Assembly (NCBI RefSeq): GCF_003026365.1
Contig: NZ_PYOM01000002.1
Span: 124,001-188,000 of the forward strand
Source of the DNA: Photobacterium angustum
GTDB taxonomy: Bacteria; Pseudomonadota; Gammaproteobacteria; Enterobacterales; Vibrionaceae
Length of the DNA stretch: 64,000 nucleotides
Reading direction: 5' to 3'
Shown here: piece after piece, positions 8,539 to 17,807 of the stretch
Layout: each line of letters starts with the position of its first letter
How positions within the stretch are numbered: position 1 is the stretch's first letter
Made by a program: the position numbers and the translations under genes
The notes under the pieces: generated by a model
Told to the model about the DNA's origin: nothing
The model's database searches: none
What the model saw: the letters and a program-made list of their open reading frames with translations, nothing else

Positions 8539-8949
8539 GTCGATAACTCAAATAAGAGAATAAAAAGGAATATATTTCTAATTCTACCCCACATTACAAT
8601 ATGAAGGAAAAAAATGAACTCATAGAACAGAATTTCGTAACAAATTGATAAAAATCATTGATAGTAAACAGCTAAATATTCACAAACTCTGAAAGAAAAC
8701 AAAGAATAAGAATCTCATCCCAAAAAACATGATAAAAATATAACTTTAGCAACTTACAATTCCTAAAAACCTGAACTAACCTTGTTTTTTATAGCTTGAT
8801 TTGCTGTGTAAATGGGCAACAAGCCTGACAGCTAGAGTAAAAAGCAAGCGAATAACGATTTTATTACGCATAGCTATGTTCTGATTGACATAAGTAGTGC
8901 TATAATCCGCCACCTCACATGTGACAGTAATTGTTTATAGAGAAAAACA
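8539..8949. other. Divergent intergenic region before the EF-G gene
   Basis: This 411-base gap is AT-rich, with no coding frame I would support. It holds the EF-G promoter near its right end and presumably that of the S4 gene on the left. No riboswitch or RNA gene is evident. Confidence 0.5.
8898..8906 (+). promoter_or_regulatory. Extended -10 promoter element of the EF-G gene
   Basis: The string TGCTATAAT is a perfect -10 hexamer with the TG extension. It lies about 44 bases before the EF-G start codon and leaves a short leader. A TTGACA eight bases before the TG is too close to serve as its -35, so I read this as an extended -10 promoter. Confidence 0.6.
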
Positions 8950-11037
8950 ATGACAGATTTATCTAAATACAGAAACATTGGTATCTTTGCCCACGTTGAT
9001 GCGGGTAAAACTACAACTACCGAGCGTATCCTAAAGCTTACTGGTAAAATCCATAAAACTGGTGAGGTTCACGATGGTGAATCTACTACTGACTTCATGG
9101 AGCAAGAAGCTGAGCGTGGTATTACAATCCAATCAGCGGCAGTAACGTGTGAATGGAAAAACCACCGTCTAAACGTAATCGATACTCCTGGACACGTTGA
9201 CTTCACAGTAGAAGTTTACCGTTCTCTAAAAGTACTTGATGGCGGTATCGGTGTATTCTGTGGTTCTGGTGGTGTTGAGCCTCAGTCTGAGACTAACTGG
9301 CGTTACGCTAACGAATCTGAAGTTGCACGTATCATTTTCGTTAACAAACTAGACCGCATGGGTGCTGACTTCTTCAACGTTGTTGATCAAGTTAAAAACG
9401 TACTAGGTGCTACTCCTCTAGTTATGACTCTTCCAATCGGTCGTGAAGACGACTTCGTTGGTGTTGTTGACATTCTAGAGCGTAAAGCATACGTTTGGGA
9501 TGACACTGGTCTTCCAGAAAACTACGAAATCAAAGATGTTCCAGCAGACATGCTTGACGATCTTGAAGCTTACCGTGAAGAAATGGTTGAAACTGCTGTT
9601 GAGCAAGATGACGACCTAATGGAAGCTTACATGGAAGGTGAAGAGCCTTCTATCGAAGACATCAAGCGTTGTATCCGTAAAGGTACTCGTGATTGTAGCT
9701 TCTTCCCAACATTCTGTGGCTCTGCGTTCAAAAACAAAGGTATGCAGCTTGTACTAGATGCTGTTGTTGATTACCTACCTTCTCCAACAGAAGTAGATCC
9801 TCAGCCTCTTACAGATCCAGAAACTGGTGAGCCAACTGGTGAAGTTGCAACTGTTTCTGCAGACGAGCCACTAAAAGCGCTAGCATTCAAAATTATGGAT
9901 GACCGTTTCGGTGCTCTAACGTTTATCCGTATTTACTCAGGCCGTATGAAGAAGGGTGACACTATCCTTAACTCTGCGACAGGTAAAACAGAGCGTATCG
10001 GCCGCATGGTTGAGATGCAAGCTGATGAGCGTAACGAGCTGACTGAAGCGCAAGCTGGTGACATCATCGCTGTTGTTGGTATGAAGAACGTTCAAACTGG
10101 TCACACTCTATGTGATGTTAAGCACGAGTGTACTCTTGAACCAATGATCTTCCCAACACCAGTTATCTCAATCGCTGTATCTCCAAAAGATAAAGGCGGT
10201 TCTGAGAAAATGGGTATCGCGATCGGTAAAATGGTTGCAGAAGATCCATCTTTCCAAGTTGAGACTGACGAAGATTCAGGTGAAACAATCCTTAAAGGTA
10301 TGGGTGAACTTCACCTAGATATTAAGGTTGATATCCTTAAGCGTACTTACGGTGTAGACCTAATCGTTGGCCAACCTCAGGTTGCTTACCGCGAAACTAT
10401 CACTAAACCTGTTGAAGATAGCTACACGCATAAGAAACAGTCTGGTGGTTCTGGTCAGTTCGGTAAGATCGACTACCGTATCAAGCCTGGCGAGCAAGGT
10501 TCTGGCTTCAAGTTCTCATCAACAGTTGTTGGTGGTAACGTACCAAAAGAATTCTGGCCTGCAGTAGAGAAAGGCTTCGCTGGAATGATGGAACACGGTG
10601 TTCTAGCTGGCTTCCCAACGCTAGACGTTGAAGTTGAGCTATTCGACGGTGCTTTCCACGCAGTTGACTCATCAGCAATCGCATTCGAAATCGCATCGAA
10701 AGGTGCATTCCGTCAATCTATGCCTAAAGCTGGTCCTCAACTTCTTGAGCCAATCATGCACGTTGACGTGTTCACTCCTGAAGATCACGTTGGTGACGTT
10801 ATCGGTGACCTTAACCGTCGTCGCGGTATGATCAAAGATCAACAAGCTGGTACTACTGGCGTACGTATCAAGGGTGATGTACCACTTTCAGAAATGTTTG
10901 GTTACATTGGTACTCTACGTACAATGACTTCTGGTCGTGGTCAGTTCTCTATGGAGTTCGCACACTACGCACCATGTCCTGCAAACGTTGCTGAAAAAGT
11001 AATCGCTGAGCAGAAAGAAAAGAACGCTAAGAAGTAA
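8950..11037 (+). CDS. fusA: Translation elongation factor G, second-copy type
   Basis: EF-G is the GTPase that moves tRNAs and mRNA through the ribosome and, with RRF, splits ribosomes. The 695-residue protein shows the G1 motif AHVDAGKT at 14-21, the switch region [18 protein letters not shown] (G3) and NKLD (G4), followed by the domain II-V sequence including the RETI and GGSGQFG segments. It does not sit in the usual rpsL-rpsG-fusA-tufA operon, and its N-terminus ([17 protein letters not shown]) differs from E. coli EF-G, so it is probably the second EF-G found in many marine gammaproteobacteria. Codons are strongly biased toward GGT, CGT, GTT and CTA types, unlike the neighbours, which suggests high expression. 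A strong terminator follows. Confidence 0.95.
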   Translation: MTDLSKYRNIGIFAHVDAGKTTTTERILKLTGKIHKTGEVHDGESTTDFMEQEAERGITIQSAAVTCEWKNHRLNVIDTPGHVDFTVEVYRSLKVLDGGIGVFCGSGGVEPQSETNWRYANESEVARIIFVNKLDRMGADFFNVVDQVKNVLGATPLVMTLPIGREDDFVGVVDILERKAYVWDDTGLPENYEIKDVPADMLDDLEAYREEMVETAVEQDDDLMEAYMEGEEPSIEDIKRCIRKGTRDCSFFPTFCGSAFKNKGMQLVLDAVVDYLPSPTEVDPQPLTDPETGEPTGEVATVSADEPLKALAFKIMDDRFGALTFIRIYSGRMKKGDTILNSATGKTERIGRMVEMQADERNELTEAQAGDIIAVVGMKNVQTGHTLCDVKHECTLEPMIFPTPVISIAVSPKDKGGSEKMGIAIGKMVAEDPSFQVETDEDSGETILKGMGELHLDIKVDILKRTYGVDLIVGQPQVAYRETITKPVEDSYTHKKQSGGSGQFGKIDYRIKPGEQGSGFKFSSTVVGGNVPKEFWPAVEKGFAGMMEHGVLAGFPTLDVEVELFDGAFHAVDSSAIAFEIASKGAFRQSMPKAGPQLLEPIMHVDVFTPEDHVGDVIGDLNRRRGMIKDQQAGTTGVRIKGDVPLSEMFGYIGTLRTMTSGRGQFSMEFAHYAPCPANVAEKVIAEQKEKNAKK

Positions 11038-11064
11038 TTTTTAATTACTCTAAGTAATCTTTTT

Positions 11065-11099
11065 AACCCCGAGGGCTTTGCTCTCGGGGTTATTTTTTT
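11065..11099 (+). terminator. Rho-independent terminator of the EF-G gene
   Basis: A 9-base-pair GC-rich stem (AACCCCGAG with CTCGGGGTT) and a 9-base loop are followed by TATTTTTTT, 28 bases after the stop codon. Confidence 0.93.
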
Positions 11100-11213
11100 A
11101 TCAAATAAAAATCATTCCACATCACCATCCCCCTCCTATTATTTTATCTTTTCTAGTCTTTAAACCTTGATCATCTTGAACACACCTTCTAAAGCTATTG
11201 ATAACAATCATAA

Positions 11214-11457
11214 GTAATAGTGTATGAAAAACAACAAGGCAATAACTTTGCTCGAATTGGAATAGTTACGATTATTCTAGACACGATATTTATTGGCGGT
11301 GATGAAAGAACCGCTGTACTGAAAGATTTTGCTTCAGGTATCAAACTATAGACTAGTCCTATTAAAGGTGCTGATCAGATAGCGCCGCGGTCTCTTTTGA
11401 TGTCAATATCGTTTCAAGTAAATGCTAATGGTGCTAAACGTTTTACAGGCAATAAAA
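11214..11457 (+). pseudogene. Possible decayed reading frame, interrupted by a stop
   Basis: The gap between the EF-G terminator and torS holds a frame that is open from 11214, could start at GTG 11220, and encodes 43 residues (GIVTIILDTIFIGGDERTAV and so on) before an in-frame TAG at 11349. The same frame then continues for about 35 more codons with protein-like composition (SPIKGADQIAPRS, NANGAKRF). This suggests the remnant of a gene. I do not recognise the family. The rest of the 460-base gap shows nothing else. Confidence 0.3.
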
Positions 11458-11478
11458 AAGGGCACTATGTGCCCTTTT
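11456..11478 (-). terminator. Rho-independent terminator of torS
   Basis: A 10-base-pair stem (AAAAGGGCAC with GTGCCCTTTT) and a 3-base loop, read on the minus strand, end in a T-run. It lies 19 bases past the torS stop. Confidence 0.88.
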
Positions 11479-11497
11479 CTCATCTTAATGGCTTTGC

Positions 11498-14413
11498 TTA
11501 TGCACTTATAAAGGTGGTTTTTAATATCGCGACAGATTGATCAAACACTCTTTGTAGCGAGCTCAGATCTAAACTATTAATCGAACCTTCTTTAGCATTT
11601 TTTTCAAATTCAGAACAAATATGATGAAGTTGCATTAACCCCATCGTTCCAGCAGCACCTTTTAATGTATGCGCTTGTTTAGCCACTTCAGATAAATTCT
11701 CATCATCAATAGCCTGATGTAGCTTTGATAACGTTAAGCTCGATGATTCACCAAATAAGTGAATAAGCTGCTTTACTTGCGCTTCGCCCAATACTTGAAG
11801 ATCACTTCCTAGTACTGACTCTTTTAGTAGTGGAATCGTATTCTCTGATTGCTTCACTTCTACGCTCTCTTCTCCAATACCTTTTTCGATAATCACGCGT
11901 TTCTCACCTTTTAAGATACTGCTCATTGTGTCAATCAGCTGCTTTTCAACTAACGGTTTAGGTAAGAACCCTGCAAAACCAGCATTTAAATATAACTCCA
12001 CTTCTTCACGAAAAACATGAGCAGAAAACGCAACCATAGGCGTCGGCTCTTCCCATGCTTCATGATTATTATCTTCTAAACGTCGTAAACGACTGAGTAG
12101 CTGAACACCGTCAGTATCTGGTAAGTTAATATCTAATAGCGCGATATCAAAACGTTGTTTTTTGTATATTTCTTCAGCTTCAGCACCATCAGCAGCCGTG
12201 ACAACAGTATGGCCTAAACGAGTTAAGAAGCCTTCAGCAACCATACTGTTTACTGGGTTATCTTCCACCAGCAAAATATGAGCAGAGCGCATAATCACTC
12301 TTTTATCATCGGGTTCTAAATTCCCTTCGCCATGTTCAAGAGGCAATGCAAACCAAAAACAACTCCCTTCACCCACCACTGATTCTAAACCAATTTCACC
12401 ATCCATTGCCGCTACAATGTGTTTGCTAATTGCTAAGCCTAGACCTGTACCTTCAATCGATTTTCGACCAGCTTCAGCTTGCTGGAAAGCACTAAATAAA
12501 ATATTTTGCTCTTCTTCATCAATACCAATCCCCGTATCTTTTACAGAGAACAATAATTCATCTGGCATGTCTGGATGAGGTTCGACAAAAATGGAAACTT
12601 TGCCCGTATCTGTAAATTTAATCGCATTACCTACGAGATTTACCAGCACTTGACGTATACGACTCTCGTCACCAAACCACATGCCTTCAACTTGTGGTGA
12701 AATATGGCACTCAAGACCAATACGTTTGGCAAGCGCACGTCCTTCCAACATATTGGACACATCAGTAACCATCCTAACAACAGAAAAGTTACTTGGCCTG
12801 ATATCTAGATGCCCAGCTTCAATTTTCGAGTAATCTAGAATGTCATTTAAAATATCAAGTAAAGTTTCACCGCTGCGATTTATCACATCGAGATAGCGTT
12901 TCTGTTGAGATGTTAATTGTGTATCCGCTAATAACGATGCCGTGCCTAAGACCCCATTCATTGGTGTTCGGATCTCATGGCTCATGGTGGCAAGGAATGA
13001 AGACTTCGCGCGGTTTGCTTTTTCCGCTTCATCACGCGCTTTATAATGGTTATACACTTCTTCATTCAAGCGGCTGTTTATTTTCTCAAGCTCACCAGTA
13101 CGTTTTGCGACTAATCGTTCAAGGCTAGCTTTGTGTTCTTGTAATTCCTGCCGAGCTTTTGACTCTGCTTGCGCTAAACGATAACGCTCATTAGCGGTGT
13201 CACGAGCCACTAAAATAGCTCGACCCATTTGCGCTAATTCATCATCTCCTTTAACGTTAATTCTGACCCCTAAATCACCTCGGGTTAAAGCCGATAATGC
13301 GCGACTATATTCGTTAATACGGCAAATCACTCGCGCATAAACAAATCGCCACATAATGAGCACTAGTGCTAATAAACCAATCGCAGAGATCACTATTAAC
13401 GTATTTCGGGCCAGTGTTAAAGTATGATCGACACGTTTAACCGCCTGCTGTGTATTCACATTTGCAACATCAATAATGTCATCAACGGTATTATTTAACT
13501 GCTGGAATAACACTAAATTTTGTTGATCAAGGCGCTCGACATCTTGCTTTGCATAAATAAGTTGCTCGATAACCCCAAACAATAAACGGCCACGATTAAG
13601 CTGAGCAGTTAGCTCGACTAATTGTTCTGAACGGCTAGGATCTTCTACTGATTTAACTCGCTGACTCATGATACCTACCGCATCGTTATAACGTTTTTTG
13701 AGTGCCACGAGAGATTTAATGTCAGCAATACGACTAGAATCATCCAGCATATTGATCACTTGTAACGATAAAAAACGCAATTCAAATAAACGTTCAGATA
13801 AGTCCATATCCACTTCAACAAGACTATCTAATGCTTTATAAACAGCAGGTTTCTTTCCGTCTGCCACTAAATCATAGATGCGAGACACGTTAGCTACCGC
13901 GATGGTATTAGCATTTGAAACCTGAGATTGAGATAAATTATCAATTTGATGTGTTGCTTTCGTCATCTCAGTCGTTAGCTTATCTAACTGACTTTGAAGA
14001 TCGATCTGACGTCCTACTAGTAACCCTAATAACGCTAAATTATCAACAATGCGCTTTACATCTTCTTCTAATTTCACCATTAACGGTTGATCAAAAGAAA
14101 ATTGTTCAAGTGAATGCAAGCTTCGATTCAATGCTTCAATATGAACGGTTAACGCACGTCCTTGTCGCATACGTTCAGATTCTGCTTTAGATTTTGCCAA
14201 TACTTGTGCATTAAAAATAATACGAGAACTTAAATCTGATAACTGACGTGCTTCTGCTAATGCAGGCACAGCTGAATTAATAACCGTACGCTCAGTTTTA
14301 GCCACTAATGAAAAACCTGCGACACCAATCATTACTGCAATGATCATCAAGCTAGCCATCGCGGAAAAGGCTATTAACAATTTCGTTCCGATACCTTTTA
14401 GGGTAGACGTCAT
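11498..14413 (-). CDS. torS: Hybrid sensor histidine kinase TorS (TMAO sensing)
   Basis: This 971-residue inner-membrane kinase has the tripartite layout of TorS. It has a transmembrane segment at about 13-37, a helical periplasmic sensor to about 335, a second transmembrane segment at 336-358, a HAMP region to about 410 and a coiled coil. Next come HisKA with H479 in ATMSHEIRTPMNG, an ATPase domain with N-box NLVGNAIKF and G-boxes DTGIGI and GTGLGL, a receiver with D761 in ALLDINLPD, and an HPt domain with H915 in AKQAHTLKGAAG. In E. coli TorS senses TMAO together with TorT and passes phosphate to TorR. Here torT is divergent, which supports the assignment over other hybrid kinases, but no torR is seen in the window. 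Confidence 0.88.
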   Translation of the reverse strand: MTSTLKGIGTKLLIAFSAMASLMIIAVMIGVAGFSLVAKTERTVINSAVPALAEARQLSDLSSRIIFNAQVLAKSKAESERMRQGRALTVHIEALNRSLHSLEQFSFDQPLMVKLEEDVKRIVDNLALLGLLVGRQIDLQSQLDKLTTEMTKATHQIDNLSQSQVSNANTIAVANVSRIYDLVADGKKPAVYKALDSLVEVDMDLSERLFELRFLSLQVINMLDDSSRIADIKSLVALKKRYNDAVGIMSQRVKSVEDPSRSEQLVELTAQLNRGRLLFGVIEQLIYAKQDVERLDQQNLVLFQQLNNTVDDIIDVANVNTQQAVKRVDHTLTLARNTLIVISAIGLLALVLIMWRFVYARVICRINEYSRALSALTRGDLGVRINVKGDDELAQMGRAILVARDTANERYRLAQAESKARQELQEHKASLERLVAKRTGELEKINSRLNEEVYNHYKARDEAEKANRAKSSFLATMSHEIRTPMNGVLGTASLLADTQLTSQQKRYLDVINRSGETLLDILNDILDYSKIEAGHLDIRPSNFSVVRMVTDVSNMLEGRALAKRIGLECHISPQVEGMWFGDESRIRQVLVNLVGNAIKFTDTGKVSIFVEPHPDMPDELLFSVKDTGIGIDEEEQNILFSAFQQAEAGRKSIEGTGLGLAISKHIVAAMDGEIGLESVVGEGSCFWFALPLEHGEGNLEPDDKRVIMRSAHILLVEDNPVNSMVAEGFLTRLGHTVVTAADGAEAEEIYKKQRFDIALLDINLPDTDGVQLLSRLRRLEDNNHEAWEEPTPMVAFSAHVFREEVELYLNAGFAGFLPKPLVEKQLIDTMSSILKGEKRVIIEKGIGEESVEVKQSENTIPLLKESVLGSDLQVLGEAQVKQLIHLFGESSSLTLSKLHQAIDDENLSEVAKQAHTLKGAAGTMGLMQLHHICSEFEKNAKEGSINSLDLSSLQRVFDQSVAILKTTFISA

Positions 14414-14446
14414 AAATAATCTCTACATCAAAATGTTTGCAACCCA

Positions 14447-14528
14447 TATATACCAAAGTGACTTCAAGCATTTAATAATGTAGCGTCTTGTCACTCAATT
14501 AAACATTTCAAGGTTACTTGGGTATATA
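14447..14528. repeat. MITE-like imperfect palindromic repeat
   Basis: An 82-base element between torS and torT has terminal inverted repeats of roughly 30 bases. It starts TATATACCAAAGTGACTTCA and ends in the complement of TATATACCCAAGTAACCTTG. The two arms agree at about 24 of 30 positions, allowing one gap. It codes for nothing. The TATATACCCAAGTAACTTCAA-like ends recall an intergenic repeat that I remember as common in Vibrio and Photobacterium genomes. No second copy was found in this window. Confidence 0.65.
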
Positions 14529-14637
14529 ATATCGTATATCTGTCGTTGCTCAGTATGCTCGCTATTTCACAAGAGAAAATAAAGCGCTACTATTTTGCCA
14601 GCGATACGACTTTAAACCTAAAATAATGTTGGTATAA

Positions 14638-15708
14638 ATGCGCATTTTTTGTTTTGTTTTGTTTTTATTTTCCATCCAAGCATCTTCTGCACAAGAAGTG
14701 ATCTCCTATCAACCTCCTTTTCAGGCAGATAAAAAAGCAACTGAAATCCAATATGATTTTTTAACTTCCGTCACTAAGCCATGGAAAGTTTGTGCAGTTT
14801 ACCCGCATTTAAAAGATTCATATTGGTTATCGATCAATTATGGAATGGTTAAACAAGCAAAAAAATTAGGTATCACGTTAAAAGTGATGGAAGCTGGCGG
14901 TTATCCCAATTTAGATAAGCAAACATTGCAGCTTCAAAAATGCCATCAATGGGGTGCCGATGCGATTATTTTAGGCACGGTTGATGACGAAGCCTATAAC
15001 GGAATACTCTCTAAACTCATCGATAATACACCTGTATTTTTGATGACGAACAATATTGATTTTACCGATCCTGATATTCGCCAACATGTAAAAGCAAAAG
15101 TTGGCGTAAATTGGTATGACATGGGTAAAGCTACCGGAGAATACCTCGCTAAACGTCACCCGAAAGGTTCAGGCGTAGTAAAAGTTGCTTGGCTACCGGG
15201 CCCTCAACTACAAGGTGGTACCAAACCTGTATCTCGTGGTTTTAAAGACGCAATTAAAAACAGCGATGTAGAAATTGTGACAACCTTATGGGCCGATAAC
15301 AGTAAAGAATTACAACGTAATTTAATTCAGCAAATCCTCGCATCGAAAGAGGAAATTAACTACATTGTTGGTGGCGCAGTGGCTGCAGAAGTGGCAATCA
15401 GTGAGCTACGCACTCACGATATTCACAACATAAAAATTGTATCAACCTACCTCAGTCATGGTGTTTATCGTGGTTTAAGACGTCATCGCATTTTATTTGC
15501 CCCCACAGATAAAATGGCAGAACAAGCCATGCTATCTATAGACCAAGCTGTTCGTTATCTTGAACATAAACCAGTAGTTCTCGATGTTGCACCTTCAATT
15601 GTCAATCTCACACCAGAATATTTACCTAAAAAAGTGATTGCAGAGTCGTTATCACCGGCAGAGTTCCGCCCTTCTTTTTATGTTAAAGACCACCACGTAA
15701 AACACTAA
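14638..15708 (+). CDS. torT: TMAO-binding periplasmic protein TorT
   Basis: The 356-residue protein is a periplasmic binding protein of the sugar-binding (ribose-type) fold with an N-terminal signal peptide (MRIFCFVLFLFSIQASSA). TorT binds TMAO and presents it to the sensor domain of TorS. Recognisable TorT segments are PWKVCAVYPHLKDSYWLSI, NYGMVKQAKKLGI, the WGADAIILGTVD hinge, and VKVAWLPGPQ further on. E. coli TorT is about 342 residues. The gene is divergent from torS across 224 bases that contain a palindromic repeat. A GC-rich terminator follows, so torT appears to be monocistronic. Confidence 0.93.
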   Translation: MRIFCFVLFLFSIQASSAQEVISYQPPFQADKKATEIQYDFLTSVTKPWKVCAVYPHLKDSYWLSINYGMVKQAKKLGITLKVMEAGGYPNLDKQTLQLQKCHQWGADAIILGTVDDEAYNGILSKLIDNTPVFLMTNNIDFTDPDIRQHVKAKVGVNWYDMGKATGEYLAKRHPKGSGVVKVAWLPGPQLQGGTKPVSRGFKDAIKNSDVEIVTTLWADNSKELQRNLIQQILASKEEINYIVGGAVAAEVAISELRTHDIHNIKIVSTYLSHGVYRGLRRHRILFAPTDKMAEQAMLSIDQAVRYLEHKPVVLDVAPSIVNLTPEYLPKKVIAESLSPAEFRPSFYVKDHHVKH

Positions 15709-15716
15709 TTCTTTCC

Positions 15717-15753
15717 CCTGCGTCATAGGCTCTTTGACGCAGGATCTTTTGTT
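15717..15753 (+). terminator. Terminator of torT
   Basis: A 9-base-pair stem (CCTGCGTCA with TGACGCAGG) and a 9-base loop, followed by ATCTTTTGTT, start 9 bases after the torT stop. Confidence 0.85.
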
Positions 15754-15869
15754 CTAAATAGAATTTTTTGTGTCACCACTAAGATTTAGATTATTGTGTT
15801 TTACTCATTTATAAGGTTCTGATATCAATTAATTTCATAATTACGATTAGAACGTCTTAGCAAGGAAAT

Positions 15870-16331
15870 ATGATGTACAGAACAACCCGTACAATGGCAT
15901 CGTCTAAACATATCGCCCTCGTTGCACACGATAACTGTAAAGTGGATCTACTTCGCTGGGTTAAAGAACATAAAGATAAACTGGCATCTCACGAGCTATA
16001 CGCTACGGGTACTACAGGACATCTCCTATCAAAAGAAATAGGCTTACCGATCACTTGCTTAATCAGTGGCCCAATGGGAGGAGATCAACAATTAGGTGCT
16101 CTGATTTCTGAAGGCAAAATCGATATGATGATTTTCTTTTGGGACCCACTCAATGCCGTTCCTCATGACCCAGATGTAAAAGCGTTACTCCGTATCTCAG
16201 CAGTATGGAATATCCCCGTTGCGACTAACCGTGCTAGCGCAAACTTTATGATCACCTCACCGCTTCTCGATCAAGAAGTCAGTATTGAAGTTCCTGATTA
16301 CGATGCTTACCTAGCAGAACGCATCAATTAG
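15870..16331 (+). CDS. mgsA: Methylglyoxal synthase
   Basis: MgsA converts dihydroxyacetone phosphate to methylglyoxal and phosphate in the cytosol, a bypass used when phosphorylated sugars build up. The 153-residue product matches E. coli MgsA nearly end to end: KHIALVAHD at the start, LYATGTTG, the catalytic-loop region [32 protein letters not shown], and [14 protein letters not shown] at about 15861 serves ATG 15870 (or 15873). It stands between torT and an MDR oxidoreductase. In E. coli mgsA is next to helD and yccS, which here lie 7-9 kb downstream beyond the glp genes. Regulation by phosphate is known for the enzyme, and no operator is visible. Confidence 0.97.
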   Translation: MMYRTTRTMASSKHIALVAHDNCKVDLLRWVKEHKDKLASHELYATGTTGHLLSKEIGLPITCLISGPMGGDQQLGALISEGKIDMMIFFWDPLNAVPHDPDVKALLRISAVWNIPVATNRASANFMITSPLLDQEVSIEVPDYDAYLAERIN

Positions 16332-16514
16332 TCCTTTGTTACTTTTAGCCTTTTGCATTCATAGTAAAAGGCTCAAATAGCCTCACCTTTGCGAGGAGAA
16401 TAACAATTAATTGAAATTACTTCCGTTTTGGCACAATTACTTCAACTAAATGACGAAAATACATGTAATGCGTTATATTGTTAAATAGATTATATGTAGT
16501 AGAGGAAGTTGCCA

Positions 16515-17495
16515 ATGAAAGCGTGGATGTTAAAACAGCCAAATGGAATAAGCGCACTATCTCTCGAAGAAACCGATAAGCCTACCCCTAGCGCAGACGA
16601 AATTTGCATAAAAGTCGCGGCTGTAGGGTTAAACCCCATGGATTACAAATTAACAGAGTGGGGTTACGCAACATGGAATTATCCTCAAATAATCGGATTA
16701 GATGTTGCGGGAACGGTTGAAAGTATAGGCGAGAATGTAAAACAATTTTCAATCGGTGACAGAGTTATCTTCTTTGCCGATCCTCGAACTGCAGGTGGAT
16801 TTGCCGAGTATGCCTGCGTAAAAGCCTCTGCCGCAAGTCGTATTCCTATTACCTTATCTTTCACTGATGCTGCTGCCTTACCCTGTGCTGGATACAGTGC
16901 ATGGATAGCCGTTCACGACAAATTACAAGTCCAGAAGGGTCAACGTATAGCGATTACAGGAGCAGGTGGTGGAGTCGGTGGATTTGCAGCGCAACTCGCA
17001 AAAAAAGCTGGGGCTAAGGTTTATGCGATTGCCGAACGTCAACATCACCAACGTTTATTAAGTTATGGACTTGATGCGGTACTTTCGCCTGAGCAAAATG
17101 TTGCCCTCGAAATAATCAACCTAACAGAAGATCAAATGCTGCATGGCGTCATAGACTGTGTATCAGCACGTTCCGGTAGCCTTATGAGCGCGCTAATCCG
17201 TTATAACGGACATATTGTGATGGTCGCCGATCAGTTCACTCAAGTGCCGCTATTAGCGACGACTAAAGCATTAAGTATTCATGAAGTGGCATTACATGGC
17301 ACCTATGCCCACGGAGCGCCAGAGCATATTGCTCATCTTGCAGATATAGGAAACAAACTCAGTGAACTTGTCGCTGATGGTGAGCTTAAAAGTATGGTAG
17401 AAAAAATCGTTCCCTTTACCAATCTTTCTGACGCACTGATTGGTATTCAAAATAAAAAGCATAGCGGTAAAGTGATTGTTTATGTTAATTCCTAA
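16515..17495 (+). CDS. Zinc-independent MDR family NAD(P)H:quinone/alkenal-type oxidoreductase
   Basis: The protein is a medium-chain dehydrogenase/reductase of the quinone-oxidoreductase-like branch. ATG 16515 is chosen as the start because AGAGGAAG ends 6 bases before it, giving 326 residues; a TTG two codons earlier is less likely. The catalytic GroES-like domain has VGLNPMDYK and GLDVAGTVE, and the nucleotide-binding domain has ITGAGGGVGGFAAQLAKKAGAKV at about 144-167. The zinc-ligand pattern GHExxG is missing, so no catalytic zinc is expected. Substrates in this group are quinones or reactive carbonyls. Its place after methylglyoxal synthase makes carbonyl detoxification attractive, but that is inference. 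A strong terminator follows. Confidence 0.85.
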   Translation: MKAWMLKQPNGISALSLEETDKPTPSADEICIKVAAVGLNPMDYKLTEWGYATWNYPQIIGLDVAGTVESIGENVKQFSIGDRVIFFADPRTAGGFAEYACVKASAASRIPITLSFTDAAALPCAGYSAWIAVHDKLQVQKGQRIAITGAGGGVGGFAAQLAKKAGAKVYAIAERQHHQRLLSYGLDAVLSPEQNVALEIINLTEDQMLHGVIDCVSARSGSLMSALIRYNGHIVMVADQFTQVPLLATTKALSIHEVALHGTYAHGAPEHIAHLADIGNKLSELVADGELKSMVEKIVPFTNLSDALIGIQNKKHSGKVIVYVNS

Positions 17496-17522
17496 CTAAG
17501 CTTTTTAAATAGAACAAAAACG

Positions 17523-17546
17523 AAGGACTCATATGAGTCCTTTTTT
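17523..17546 (+). terminator. Terminator after the MDR gene
   Basis: A perfect 20-base palindrome (AAGGACTCATATGAGTCCTT) is followed directly by further T residues. Confidence 0.9.
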
Positions 17547-17636
17547 ATTACGAATAATTTATCAATACCCGCCACTTCATACCTTAAAAAAGATATAAAT
17601 ACGCATAACGTCTTTCCTTTTATGTTTTTTCATTAA

Positions 17637-17656
17637 TTTATTCGTTTAAAAACATG
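17637..17656 (+). promoter_or_regulatory. Putative GlpR operator upstream of glpF
   Basis: The 20 bases starting TTTATTCGTTTAAAAACATG match the E. coli GlpR operator (WATGTTCGWTAWCGAACATW) at about 14 of 20 positions by eye. The GlpR gene lies 2.8 kb downstream. No binding data exist here. Confidence 0.45.
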
Positions 17657-17693
17657 AGCCATTTAACAAAACAAATACATTTTATTTTCATTT

Positions 17694-17713
17694 AATGCTC
17701 GAACGCGCATTTT
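17694..17713 (+). promoter_or_regulatory. Second GlpR-like site upstream of glpF
   Basis: AATGCTCGAACGCGCATTTT matches the GlpR operator consensus at about 13 of 20 positions. It lies 38 bases after the first site, and paired operators are usual for GlpR. The rest of the 312-base gap is AT-rich with no coding frame. Confidence 0.4.
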
Positions 17714-17807
17714 TAATGTTTCTTTGTTTTCGTAATGTCGAATATTGTAGAAGATATGCCGTGCTCCCAGCCAATAACCTTCGACGTGAATAATAAGGAT
17801 AATAAAA

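Noticed and set aside
8885..8890. TTGACA before the EF-G gene as a -35 element
   Set aside because: It is only ten bases from the TATAAT hexamer, too close for a sigma-70 pair; the extended -10 explains the promoter better.
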